Below are positions 36,336 through 44,700 of a stretch of DNA of 47,241 nt, in pieces. Source of the DNA: Fulvivirga sp. M361 (lineage in GTDB: Bacteria > Bacteroidota > Bacteroidia > Cytophagales > Cyclobacteriaceae); contig NZ_VKDC01000050.1 of assembly GCF_007097395.1 (NCBI RefSeq), forward strand, positions 1-47,241, in the 5' to 3' direction. A model generated the notes under the pieces. The model was not told the origin of the DNA. It did no database searches and worked only from the letters and a program-made list of their open reading frames with translations. Within the stretch, counting starts at the first letter, position 1. The number at the start of each line of letters is the position of its first letter. Position numbers and translations under genes: made by a program.

Positions 36336-37415
36336 TCATACCTTGTCCTGATAAGGAAGTAGATCCGCATGTTCCTTTTCATGTTGAATAAGCCAACGTT
36401 TTCTCTCAAGACCCCCACCATACCCTGTTAAATGACCATTTTCTCCAATGACCCTATGACAGGGGACCAGGATAGAAATTCGATTCATGCCATTGGCCGT
36501 ACCCACTGCCCTGACGGCTTTTGATTTATTAATTTTTTTGGCTTGTTGGGTATATGTAGAGGTTTTACCATAGGGGACTTCTTTTAAAGCATGCCAAACA
36601 GCCTTCTGAAAGTCAGTTCCGGGGGTCAGAAGTTTTACCTCAAACGTTTTTCGCTTACCTTCAAAGTACTCCCGGATCTCTTCGGTGGCCTGTACGATAT
36701 GCTCATTCTTACCGGCAATGATCTTTGCTTTTAATAACCGTTGCAGGTCTTTAAATTCAGTTTCCAGCATTTTTCTGTCCACAAATTCCAATAGACATAC
36801 ACCATCTTCGGTCGCACAGATGAACATTGGCCCTAGCAGAGTAGTGAGGCGACTCACTAAAATGATGTTCTTATCCATGCTGTTTTGAGGCGATTTACCT
36901 ACGATTTTCTTGTAAGTATACCCAAAGCCACTCAATGATTCATAGCCTGTTTGAAATGCAGTTTCAGTTGTCCGCTTTCCTCTCTTCAACTCCTGGAAAG
37001 CGTTATTGATCCTGTACATCCTTTGATAAGTATGAAAGGTTATGGCATAATGCTGTTTGAACCATCTCCTTACCAGCTCAGGACTGATATTATGTTTGCG
37101 AAGCTGAGCGTCAGAGATCTTGACTTTTGGGTTGGCTTCTATCATTTCAATAGCAGCTGTTACTGGCTCAGGGGGCTGGTTGGTATTTTCTGTAGGTTTA
37201 CATATTTTACATGGTCTGTATCCATGGTCAAGCGCCTCTTTAAAAGTAGTGTAGAATACGACGTTCTCCGGTTTGGGCTTTCGGGCCCTGCAGGTAGCAA
37301 TACAGAAAACAGACGTAGTTTTTACTCCTACATAGAATATACCTACAAAGCTTTGCTCTCTGTTTAATAGCGCCTGATAGTATTTGGATATTTTTTCTTT
37401 TTCAGTGATCAGCAT
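36336..37415 (-). CDS. ada: Ada: methylphosphotriester/O6-methylguanine-DNA methyltransferase and AraC-type activator
   Basis: The 359-residue protein has the full Ada layout. The N-terminal Zn domain has ligands Cys38, Cys42, Cys69 and Cys72 (FCIATC ... CKIC), with Cys38 the acceptor for phosphotriester methyl groups. The AraC helix-turn-helix follows (about 90-175; PELVRRWFKQHYAITFHTYQRMYRI). The C-terminal MGMT domain contains PYGKTSTYTQQAKKI and the acceptor PCHRVIG (Cys319). Methylation of the first cysteine should turn it into an activator of repair genes. It lies downstream of, and overlaps by 14 bases, the PEP-mutase-family gene, so both are likely in one adaptive-response operon. Confidence 0.95.
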   Translation of the reverse strand: MLITEKEKISKYYQALLNREQSFVGIFYVGVKTTSVFCIATCRARKPKPENVVFYTTFKEALDHGYRPCKICKPTENTNQPPEPVTAAIEMIEANPKVKISDAQLRKHNISPELVRRWFKQHYAITFHTYQRMYRINNAFQELKRGKRTTETAFQTGYESLSGFGYTYKKIVGKSPQNSMDKNIILVSRLTTLLGPMFICATEDGVCLLEFVDRKMLETEFKDLQRLLKAKIIAGKNEHIVQATEEIREYFEGKRKTFEVKLLTPGTDFQKAVWHALKEVPYGKTSTYTQQAKKINKSKAVRAVGTANGMNRISILVPCHRVIGENGHLTGYGGGLERKRWLIQHEKEHADLLPYQDKV

Positions 37416-38172
37416 GTTTAAAAACAGGGTTAAAAGAGCCTTGGGCAGATACAGATTTCAGTGTGTTTTTGAAACCTTTCTGAATGTGATCAAATAGAAA
37501 ATTTCTCATGCTTATGCGCTTGACACCCAGTGATCTCAATGTGTCGAAATCTGGTAAATCAGGCATACACATTACATTAACAGGTAAGTCAGTGGTTTCA
37601 ACAATATGTTTAATATCGCCTTCCTTTTCTATGCAAGGAGTGAAAATACCGTCTGCTCCTGATTTTTCATATAATAAAATACGGGAACAGGTTTCTTTGA
37701 CCGGATCGGGATGTTGTAGCAAAAATGCATCGGTTCTTACATTTAGAAAAATATCTATGCCATCATCTTTAAGTTGGGCTTTTACAGAGGAGAGCGTCTT
37801 TGCAAAGTTTTCTGCCTCTAACAAAGTTCGTTTGTTTTCTACCAGGCTGTCTTCGATATTGATCCCCGTTATACCCAGGTGTGCTAACCGTTGGATGTGA
37901 TCAATGATTTTGGAAACATCACGACTATAACCGGATTCTAAATCCACAGATACCGGGATGCTTACATTGCTTACGATGCGTTTTACAATATATTCTAACT
38001 CTACGAAGCTCATTTGCTCGCCATCTTTATATCCCAGCATAGAAGCGATGGCTGAACTTGATGTTCCCAGGGCCTGGAAATTTATTTTTTCAGCTCCCCT
38101 GGCGCTGGCAACATCCCAAACATTACAGATAAGTAAGGGATGGGTTTGATGGTGTAAGTCTTTGAATTGCAT
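37402..38172 (-). CDS. Isocitrate lyase/PEP mutase family protein
   Basis: The 256-residue protein is a short, single-domain member of the ICL/PEPM TIM-barrel superfamily. Features are a start like LICNVWDVASARGAEKINFQALGTSSSAIA (about 14-43), the metal-binding-type VDLESGYS (about 76-83), GINIEDS (about 100-106), and NVRTDAFLL. It lacks the KKCGH signature of true isocitrate lyase. Many such proteins act as oxaloacetate decarboxylases or carboxyphosphonate-type lyases. Start is ATG. Its overlap with ada is unusual in textbook biology but common in some bacteria. Confidence 0.85.
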   Translation of the reverse strand: MQFKDLHHQTHPLLICNVWDVASARGAEKINFQALGTSSSAIASMLGYKDGEQMSFVELEYIVKRIVSNVSIPVSVDLESGYSRDVSKIIDHIQRLAHLGITGINIEDSLVENKRTLLEAENFAKTLSSVKAQLKDDGIDIFLNVRTDAFLLQHPDPVKETCSRILLYEKSGADGIFTPCIEKEGDIKHIVETTDLPVNVMCMPDLPDFDTLRSLGVKRISMRNFLFDHIQKGFKNTLKSVSAQGSFNPVFKHADH

Positions 38173-38526
38173 GGTTCTCGTTTTAATGTAAATTACCGAA
38201 GACTGTCTTCATTCAACAACCGAAAACTTGACATGTATATTCCAAACAATGGTATACTTACATAGGAAGTGTCATAGAACTTACTTTATTCGATTGAATA
38301 CCATTCTTCTACCACTCTTTTTTGATGATTCTTTATTGTTGTTCAGAGAGTTGTAAAAAATGTGCAGCAAAAAGTTAGGCTAAAAAGGTGGTGACAGAAG
38401 TATAACATTTCATTATATTGGATGAAACTAAACCACTGATAAAGGTTTTAAACCATGTCATGTCATCTTCGCTACATTATGGTATGGGCGTTTTACCCTA
38501 ATATTAGTGGTCTGAAATATTAGATC
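38173..38526. other. 354-base divergent intergenic region
   Basis: This separates the PEP-mutase/ada operon (minus) from the Rieske operon (plus). The palindrome GAAGAC-T-GTCTTC (38198-38210) is listed separately. No consensus TAnnTTTG element was identified on either strand close to the starts. Confidence 0.5.
38198..38210. promoter_or_regulatory. 6-bp palindrome upstream of the PEP-mutase/ada operon
   Basis: GAAGAC and GTCTTC form a perfect inverted repeat around one T, 26 bases upstream of the PEP-mutase start. It may be an operator, for instance for Ada autoregulation, but no comparative support exists. Confidence 0.25.
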
Positions 38527-40485
38527 ATGTCTATGCCCGAGAATAAAAAAATACAATGGCACAAAGTTCTGAATGACAAAATTGAGCTGCCTGAAGGACG
38601 GGTTACCACTGTTACTGCTAATCATGTGGGAATATGTCTTACACATCACAAGGGGAAATTATGCGCCTTGGACAATCGGTGTCCGCATCAGGGCGGGCCA
38701 CTTGGAGAAGGTTCAATTGAGAATGGCCTTTTACGGTGTCCCTGGCATGGCTGGGATTTTGACCCACATACAGGACAGTCACCCGGTTTTCATGATGATA
38801 GTATTGTTACCTACGAGGTGGATGAGCGTGAAGACGGTATTTATGTAGGTATAGAGGAGGAGGAAGAACACGAAACCAGTATTTCCGATGTAATGATGGA
38901 AACTATGGTAGCGGCCGGAGTAGACACGGTATTTGGAATGGTGGGTCATTCCAACCTTGGAGTGGCTGAAGCTATGCGACGATTGGAACAGAAAGGTAAA
39001 CTTTCGTTCATTGGTATACGTCACGAAGGTGCTGCCGCATTTGCTGCTTCAGCGTATGGCAAGTTAACAGGTCGTCCGGCAGCCTGCTTTGGCATTGCCG
39101 GACCGGGCGCTACGAACATGTTCACCGGTATGTGGGATGCTAAGAATGACCGTGCACCGATGTTGGCACTTTCCGGACAAGTACAATCCCAGGTAGTAGG
39201 TACGGGCGCTTTCCAGGAAGTGGACCTTATACAGGCGTTTGGTTCAGTAGCTGATTTTAATCATCGTGTACTTTCCAATAGCAAACATAGTGAGCTTATG
39301 CTACTGGCAATAAAACATGCCGTGATCAACCGGGAAGTATCCCATTTGACTTTTCCTGATGACATTCAAAAGATGCCTGTAAGGAAGGATGTCTCTATAA
39401 AAACTACTGAATATCGTATAGCAGAAGATAAAATAATACCGCCGCATAAGGCGGTGGCAGATGCCGTGGCTCTGTTGAACAAGGCCAGGCGACCTGTGAT
39501 CATAGCAGGTCATGGCGCCCGGTTTAATATGGATGAGGTTATTGCACTGGCAGAAGAACTAAATGCTCCGGTGCTTACCACCTTTAAAGGAAAAGGGCTT
39601 ATTTCAGATCATCACCCATTGGGATGTGGTGTATTAGGAAGAAGCGGAACACCTATTGCGAGCTGGGTGATGAATGAAGCTGATCTGTTATGCGTATTTG
39701 GCGCTTCTTTTTCAAATCATACGGGCATTACCTCAAAAATCCCAACGATCCAGGTAGACTATGATCGTTTAGTATTGGCCAAGTTCCATGATATTGAAGT
39801 GCCCGTTTGGGGTGAAATAGGAGTATCCGCTGACATATTCAGGGAAAAACTGGATAATCCGGCAGCCATTGACCAACGTCAGGATATCAGGCAGCGTTGG
39901 GATTTATGGCTAAAAGAAAAAGAAAGTCGCTTAAAGGACGATAGGGGAGAGGGTATCAGCTCTGCGGCTGTTTTTGCAGCTATGAATAAGCAAGCTCCCG
40001 AAGATGCCGTAATGTGCGTTGATGTAGGTAACAACGCCTATTCTTTCGGACGTTATTTTGAAACTAAAAAGCATTCGTTCTTAATGTCAGGGTACCTGGG
40101 TTCTATAGGGTTTGGTTATCCTGCGGCTATGGGGGCCTGGATGGCGGTGAAAGGAAAACGAGCAGTGATAACAGTCACGGGAGATGGTGGTTTCGGTCAA
40201 TATATGGCCGAAGTGTCTACCGCTGTAAAATATAAGATGGGGATCAAACACATTCTGATCAATAATGATGAACTGGGTAAGATCTCCAAAGAACAACGTG
40301 CAGACCAATTGGACGTATGGAAAACATCACTACACAATCCTAATTTTGCGGATTTTGCCACTAGCTGTGGCGCTTTGGGCTTACGTGTTACAAAGCAGGA
40401 AGAACTGGAGAATGCTATGAAACAGGTTTTTGACCATGACGGCCCTGCCACATTAGAAGTGATGGCTGATGTAAACCTGATCTGA
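38527..40485 (+). CDS. Rieske [2Fe-2S] domain fused to thiamine-diphosphate oxidase/decarboxylase-type enzyme
   Basis: The 652-residue fusion starts with a Rieske domain (about 8-110) with cluster ligands Cys52/His54 (RCPHQGG) and Cys71/His74 (CPWHGWDF), spaced CxH-x16-CxxH. A full ThDP enzyme of the acetolactate synthase/pyruvate oxidase superfamily follows. It has the catalytic Glu167 in GIRHEGAAAFAASAYGKLTG, a central domain (about 305-440), and the ThDP motif GDG (552-554) with NN (579-580). The combination suggests 2-oxoacid oxidation with electrons passed to the Rieske cluster; the substrate is unknown. Its TGA overlaps the next ATG by one base. Confidence 0.9.
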   Translation: MSMPENKKIQWHKVLNDKIELPEGRVTTVTANHVGICLTHHKGKLCALDNRCPHQGGPLGEGSIENGLLRCPWHGWDFDPHTGQSPGFHDDSIVTYEVDEREDGIYVGIEEEEEHETSISDVMMETMVAAGVDTVFGMVGHSNLGVAEAMRRLEQKGKLSFIGIRHEGAAAFAASAYGKLTGRPAACFGIAGPGATNMFTGMWDAKNDRAPMLALSGQVQSQVVGTGAFQEVDLIQAFGSVADFNHRVLSNSKHSELMLLAIKHAVINREVSHLTFPDDIQKMPVRKDVSIKTTEYRIAEDKIIPPHKAVADAVALLNKARRPVIIAGHGARFNMDEVIALAEELNAPVLTTFKGKGLISDHHPLGCGVLGRSGTPIASWVMNEADLLCVFGASFSNHTGITSKIPTIQVDYDRLVLAKFHDIEVPVWGEIGVSADIFREKLDNPAAIDQRQDIRQRWDLWLKEKESRLKDDRGEGISSAAVFAAMNKQAPEDAVMCVDVGNNAYSFGRYFETKKHSFLMSGYLGSIGFGYPAAMGAWMAVKGKRAVITVTGDGGFGQYMAEVSTAVKYKMGIKHILINNDELGKISKEQRADQLDVWKTSLHNPNFADFATSCGALGLRVTKQEELENAMKQVFDHDGPATLEVMADVNLI

Positions 40486-41726
40486 TGTTTCAGTCATTTA
40501 CCATCCTGCTGTCCATTTCGGCCCTTTTTAGCTATATAAATCATAAATGGTTAAAATTGCCCGTCACCATCGGTTTGATGATTATGGCGATGGTCATGTC
40601 GGTGCCTATGGGCTTATTAGAGATATATAAGCCAGAGGTATTTCATCAGGCTTGCCAGGTAGTGGTACAGATCAATTTTAAAACCTTTCTGCTTGACGTT
40701 ATACTTAGCATTTTATTGTTTGCCGGTGCGTTGCATATTAAGGTCCGGGACCTTAATAAGGAGAGGGCCTCCGTGATTGCCTTTGCTACCGCGGGAGTGC
40801 TTATTTCAACATTTATTGTAGGGTTTTTATTTTTTTATACATTGCAATGGATCGGACATCCCATTCCATTGGTTTATGCCCTCTTATTCGGCGCACTTAT
40901 TTCACCGACTGATCCTGTAGCGGTACTGGCTATTCTCAAAGAGTCCAATGTAGCCCACTCTTTGGAGACGAAAATAGCCGGGGAGTCTTTGTTCAATGAT
41001 GGAGTAGGTGTTGTCGTCTTTGTAAGTATTTTAGGATTTACCGGGGATATGGAAAGTGTGGGAGTGGGAGAAGTTGTGTCGTTGTTTGCAGAGGAAGCAC
41101 TGGGAGGTATAATTTATGGCTTGGTTTTAGGGTATGTGGGGTATTTGCTATTACATTCCGTTACCGATGATCCAAAAGTGGAAGTGCTACTTTCGCTGGC
41201 CCTGGTTCTAGGCGGTTATAGCCTGGCCTCTACGATCCATGTCTCAGGCCCCCTGGCTATGGTGGTAGCAGGATTGTTCATAGGAAATAAACTGAATAGC
41301 AAAGCTTTTGACCGGCAGTCAAGAGACCATTTGAGTCTCTTTTGGGAAATGTTGGATGAAATTTTAAATGCACTACTTTTTGTTTTGATTGGTTTGGAAA
41401 TACTTACCTTAAGTTTTGAGAACTATTATTTCCTTGTTGGAGCGCTAGCCATTATCATTACACTGTTAGGCAGATGGCTTAGCGTAATGGGAACTTATCA
41501 AATGATAGGACGTAAAAATGATGAACACCCTCAAAAAACCATATTGATCCTCAGTTGGGGAGGGTTGAGGGGGGCTATTTCAGTGGCATTGGCGCTGTCC
41601 ATAGATGCTTTTGAACAGCGTGAATTACTGGTATTTATTACCTATTGTATTGTGGTATTCTCTATTGTAGTACAAGGTTTAAGCATTAAAACACTTGTTA
41701 ACAAACTCAAACTATCCAAAGAATGA
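40485..41726 (+). CDS. Na+/H+ antiporter, CPA1/NhaP type
   Basis: The 413-residue protein has about 11-12 transmembrane segments. CPA1 motifs are SPTDPVAVLAILKES (about 139-153), AGESLFNDGVGVVVF (about 164-178, with the ion-binding Asp in FND), GPLAMVVAGLFIGN (about 258-271) and SWGGLRGAISVALALS (about 355-370). It exchanges Na+ or K+ for protons across the inner membrane. The ATG overlaps the stop of the Rieske-ThDP gene by one base, and the TGA overlaps the DM13 ATG by four. Antiport may balance protons or charge for the pathway. Confidence 0.93.
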   Translation: MFQSFTILLSISALFSYINHKWLKLPVTIGLMIMAMVMSVPMGLLEIYKPEVFHQACQVVVQINFKTFLLDVILSILLFAGALHIKVRDLNKERASVIAFATAGVLISTFIVGFLFFYTLQWIGHPIPLVYALLFGALISPTDPVAVLAILKESNVAHSLETKIAGESLFNDGVGVVVFVSILGFTGDMESVGVGEVVSLFAEEALGGIIYGLVLGYVGYLLLHSVTDDPKVEVLLSLALVLGGYSLASTIHVSGPLAMVVAGLFIGNKLNSKAFDRQSRDHLSLFWEMLDEILNALLFVLIGLEILTLSFENYYFLVGALAIIITLLGRWLSVMGTYQMIGRKNDEHPQKTILILSWGGLRGAISVALALSIDAFEQRELLVFITYCIVVFSIVVQGLSIKTLVNKLKLSKE

Positions 41727-42115
41727 AAAAGCTATTGATAATACTATTGGTCATGGTGAGCGTTTCAGCTGTGGCCCAAACAGAGCATTCCGGGAAATGG
41801 ATCAAAAAGACCTATGGAGTTAATGGAGGGTGGAAGATCGTTAAAAATGGAAGCGTATTGCAATTGGAATTAGATGAGGGCTTTGATACCAAAAAGGCCC
41901 CTGATTTGAAAATATTTCTTTCACCGCTCGGCTATGATGAAGTTACAAAGAAAAATGCCGTAAGAGGGTCAGCTAAAGTAGCAGAACTTAAGAAGTATGA
42001 AGGAGCACAGGTATTCACGTTACCCCGTAATATTAAACTTAATAAATATAAGACCCTCCTGATCCACTGTGAAGAGTATGGTGTGCTATGGAGTGTAGCT
42101 AAACTCAATGACTAG
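41723..42115 (+). CDS. Exported DM13-domain protein
   Basis: The 130-residue protein has a signal peptide (1-18, AVAQ) and a DM13 domain with SGKWIKKTYGVNGGWKIVKNG, LKIFLSPL and the single conserved Cys in LLIHCEEYGVLWSVAKL (about Cys117). DM13 domains are linked to redox or cytochrome-like electron transfer, probably via that cysteine. This is the only exported member of the five-gene operon and could be its envelope electron acceptor, which is inference. Its stop overlaps the next start by eight bases. Confidence 0.82.
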   Translation: MKKLLIILLVMVSVSAVAQTEHSGKWIKKTYGVNGGWKIVKNGSVLQLELDEGFDTKKAPDLKIFLSPLGYDEVTKKNAVRGSAKVAELKKYEGAQVFTLPRNIKLNKYKTLLIHCEEYGVLWSVAKLND

Positions 42116-42935
42116 TATGATAGATTTTTCCTCTATTGACAAGGGCTTGCTGAAAGAAGCCAGAGAAGAAACCCATAAAGCTATCCAGTTGGTGGCCATA
42201 GTACCTCGTCATCTTTTACCGCATGATATTACAGATAGCTCAGCAAGTTTGTTATGGAATAATGGCCTGAATATGCTTACATCGCAAGATGTCAATGGGC
42301 TGAAAGTTGGATTTAATTTTATTGATCAGCAAATTAAGCTTTTGCGCGACGGTGCTACTGTAAAAAGTATTGAAACGATCCATCAAACATCCGATAGTGT
42401 TTTTGAAGAATTGAAAAATGCGCTGGAAATATTAGGCGAAGTTGGAGAACGTTTAAAAACGGACCTTCCTTATGAGCTTCCTGCCAGTGTAGAGCAGCGT
42501 GGCCGGCCTTTCAAGAAACAAGATCCGGGCGCTTTAGAAGCGCTGATGTATCTATATAAGCTGACTCATGAGGTATTGACCATCACTTTTGAAACGATTA
42601 TAGAAGAGGCTTCAGAGATTACCTGCTGGCCACATCACTATGATCTGGCCACATTGGTCACGTTGGAAGCTCATGAAGACCCGGAAAAGGCCAAATCCAT
42701 TGGTTTTGGGTTTTCTCCGGGAGATGGCAGTTATGATGAGCCTTATTTTTACCTGACGCCGTGGCCCTATCCCGACGTGGCTGACCTATACGATATGCCG
42801 GCACCGGCTATCTGGAATACAGAGGGTTGGGTAGGCGGTGTATTGAGAGTAGCCGACTTGACCGAAGGTAAGGAAAAGGAAATGATTTGTGATTATTTCA
42901 ACACCGGATTTGAAAAACTGAAACAATTATTATGA
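42108..42935 (+). CDS. DUF5996-like cytosolic protein of unknown function
   Basis: The 275-residue soluble protein shows a C-terminal region with CWPHHYDLATLVTLE (about 174-188) and GFGFSPGDGSYDEPYFYLTPWPYPDV (about 200-225), which I associate with the DUF5996 family; the name is uncertain. The N-terminal half is helical. Two starts are possible: ATG at 42108 (overlapping the DM13 stop by eight bases) or ATG at 42117, one base after it. Function is unknown; the conserved His pair may bind a metal or substrate in the redox pathway. Confidence 0.6.
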   Translation: MTSMIDFSSIDKGLLKEAREETHKAIQLVAIVPRHLLPHDITDSSASLLWNNGLNMLTSQDVNGLKVGFNFIDQQIKLLRDGATVKSIETIHQTSDSVFEELKNALEILGEVGERLKTDLPYELPASVEQRGRPFKKQDPGALEALMYLYKLTHEVLTITFETIIEEASEITCWPHHYDLATLVTLEAHEDPEKAKSIGFGFSPGDGSYDEPYFYLTPWPYPDVADLYDMPAPAIWNTEGWVGGVLRVADLTEGKEKEMICDYFNTGFEKLKQLL

Positions 42936-44563
42936 GTGATATTCTCGAAAAGATAGAAGCAGTAGAAGTGGCGTCATTCAATCAGCTTGAAAACCGTACA
43001 CCCACACATGCGCAAGTCTCTAAAACTGACTTGGTTGTCATACGCTATGAAGAGAATGTTTCAGTACTTTATGGAAGGTGCTTACACCGGGGAGCTCTTT
43101 TGGGGGATGGTTTCGTAGATGGAGATAACCTGATCTGTGGTTTGCATAATTGGGATTATCGCATAGATACCGGGGTAAGCGAGTACAATAATAGTGAGGT
43201 ACTTTATAAATTTAAAGAATACGTTATCAACGGAAAGGTATACGTAGATCAACGAGAAGTACTGGACTACGAGGTGGATAACCCGTCTCCCTTTAATGAA
43301 GATGAATACCTGGGTAAATATGCAGATACTCACCCGGAGACTACGGAACCTTATACCCGGTATATTAAAGCTCTGGCCCGGGATGGCCTTTCTAAAGTAG
43401 GACATCACGGTGTAACCGAGGCCATGGGAGTAGATCGTGATACTCTGCCGAAGTGGGAGAGCATTCAAATGTTACCTGCTCAGATAGCTAAAAAGCCGTT
43501 GTTAGATGATGCAGAGGTCGGTACATCAGTGATAATAGGCCCGGGAGCTAAAAAACCACTGAAGCTCGATATTCCACTTTTTGTTTCGGACATGTCTTTC
43601 GGAGCATTGTCAAGAGAAGCTAAGATAGCCCTTTCAAAAGGAGCAGAGCTCTCAGGTACAGGTATTTGTTCAGGAGAAGGTGGAATGTTACCCGCCGAAC
43701 AGGAGAGTAATTCCAGGTATTTTTATGAGCTGGCCTCTGGGAAGTTTGGCTTTGAATTCGATAAATTGAAAAAAGTACAAGCTTTTCATTTTAAAGGGGG
43801 GCAAGGCGCTAAAACGGGTACAGGAGGTCATTTGCCCGGGCATAAAGTTAGTGATGAAATAGCTTCTGTGCGTGGCTTGAAGCCAGGAGAAGCGGCCATT
43901 AGCCCGGCTACTTTTACAGATATGACCACGATCCGGGACTTTCGTGAATTTAGCGAGCAAGTGCGTGAAGTGAGCGGCGGTATTCCTGTAGGATATAAGC
44001 TGGCAGCCAGCAGGATTGAACAGGATATAGATTTTGCCCTGGAAGCAGGAGCGGATTATATTATACTTGATGGTCGTGGAGGAGGTACCGGCGCTGCGCC
44101 GATAGTGTTAAGGAATCATATCAATGTGCCTACGATACCTGCACTTGCCAGGGCCAGAAAACACCTGGACAAACAAGGTGCCGGTAATGTTTCCCTGATC
44201 ATTACAGGAGGGCTGAGGGTGCCTTCGGATTTTGCCAAAGCGTTGGCGATGGGGGCCGATGCCGTGGCCGTATCTAATGCAGCCATCCAGGCAATAGGCT
44301 GCCTGGGCATGCGTGCCTGTCATACGAACAATTGTCCGGTGGGTATTGCTACACAAAAGGAAAACCTGCGTTCCAGGCTTCTCATAGAGAATTCTGCTAA
44401 GCAACTGTATAACTTTTTCTCAGCCAGTGTAGACTTAATGAAGATCCTGGCAAGAGCCTGTGGACATGATGATCTTTCTCAATTTGACATGGAGGATCTT
44501 TCTACCTTTGACAGAGATATGTACCATCTGACTGGGATAAACTATGCAGGAGTGAATCCCTGA
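42932..44563 (+). CDS. Rieske [2Fe-2S] domain fused to FMN/[3Fe-4S] glutamate synthase-type domain
   Basis: The 543-residue protein has an N-terminal Rieske domain (about 8-110) with Cys50/His52 (RCLHRGALL) and Cys69/His72 (CGLHNWDY), again CxH-x16-CxxH. The rest is a GltB-type synthase domain: FVSDMSFGALSREAKIALSKGA (about 217-238), GTGICSGEGGMLPAE (about 242-256), HFKGGQGAKTGTGGHLPGHKV, DGRGGGTGAAP (about 380-390), and the [3Fe-4S] cysteines Cys457, Cys463 and Cys468 (spacing x5, x4, as in GltB). It lacks the glutaminase domain, so ammonia or another nitrogen/carbon substrate is likely. Its start overlaps the previous stop by four bases (ATGA). Confidence 0.9.
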   Translation: MSDILEKIEAVEVASFNQLENRTPTHAQVSKTDLVVIRYEENVSVLYGRCLHRGALLGDGFVDGDNLICGLHNWDYRIDTGVSEYNNSEVLYKFKEYVINGKVYVDQREVLDYEVDNPSPFNEDEYLGKYADTHPETTEPYTRYIKALARDGLSKVGHHGVTEAMGVDRDTLPKWESIQMLPAQIAKKPLLDDAEVGTSVIIGPGAKKPLKLDIPLFVSDMSFGALSREAKIALSKGAELSGTGICSGEGGMLPAEQESNSRYFYELASGKFGFEFDKLKKVQAFHFKGGQGAKTGTGGHLPGHKVSDEIASVRGLKPGEAAISPATFTDMTTIRDFREFSEQVREVSGGIPVGYKLAASRIEQDIDFALEAGADYIILDGRGGGTGAAPIVLRNHINVPTIPALARARKHLDKQGAGNVSLIITGGLRVPSDFAKALAMGADAVAVSNAAIQAIGCLGMRACHTNNCPVGIATQKENLRSRLLIENSAKQLYNFFSASVDLMKILARACGHDDLSQFDMEDLSTFDRDMYHLTGINYAGVNP

Positions 44564-44589
44564 AGTTTGCCTTTTCCCATTTATTAGCT

Positions 44590-44622
44590 CACATCTGAGT
44601 TTGATTAGATGTGTTATTTTTA
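44590..44622 (+). terminator. Terminator of the five-gene Rieske operon
   Basis: A perfect 7-bp stem (CACATCT, 44590-44596; AGATGTG, 44607-44613) with a 10-base loop is followed by TTATTTTTAT. It starts 27 bases after the last stop codon. Confidence 0.65.
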
Positions 44623-44644
44623 TCTTATATGGACTTTTTTGTTT

Positions 44645-44672
44645 AAATAAGATCAATTATTTGATCTTATTT
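44645..44672. repeat. Left palindrome flanking the DUF4143 ATPase gene
   Basis: A perfect 12-bp inverted repeat (half site AAATAAGATCAA) has the loop TTAT and is followed by further Ts. Its 24-base core (44647-44670) is present again, reverse-complemented, at 46185-46208 with one mismatch. It could act as operator, terminator or element end. Confidence 0.85.
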
Positions 44673-44700
44673 TTTATTTTTGAATAAAATAAGCAAATTC

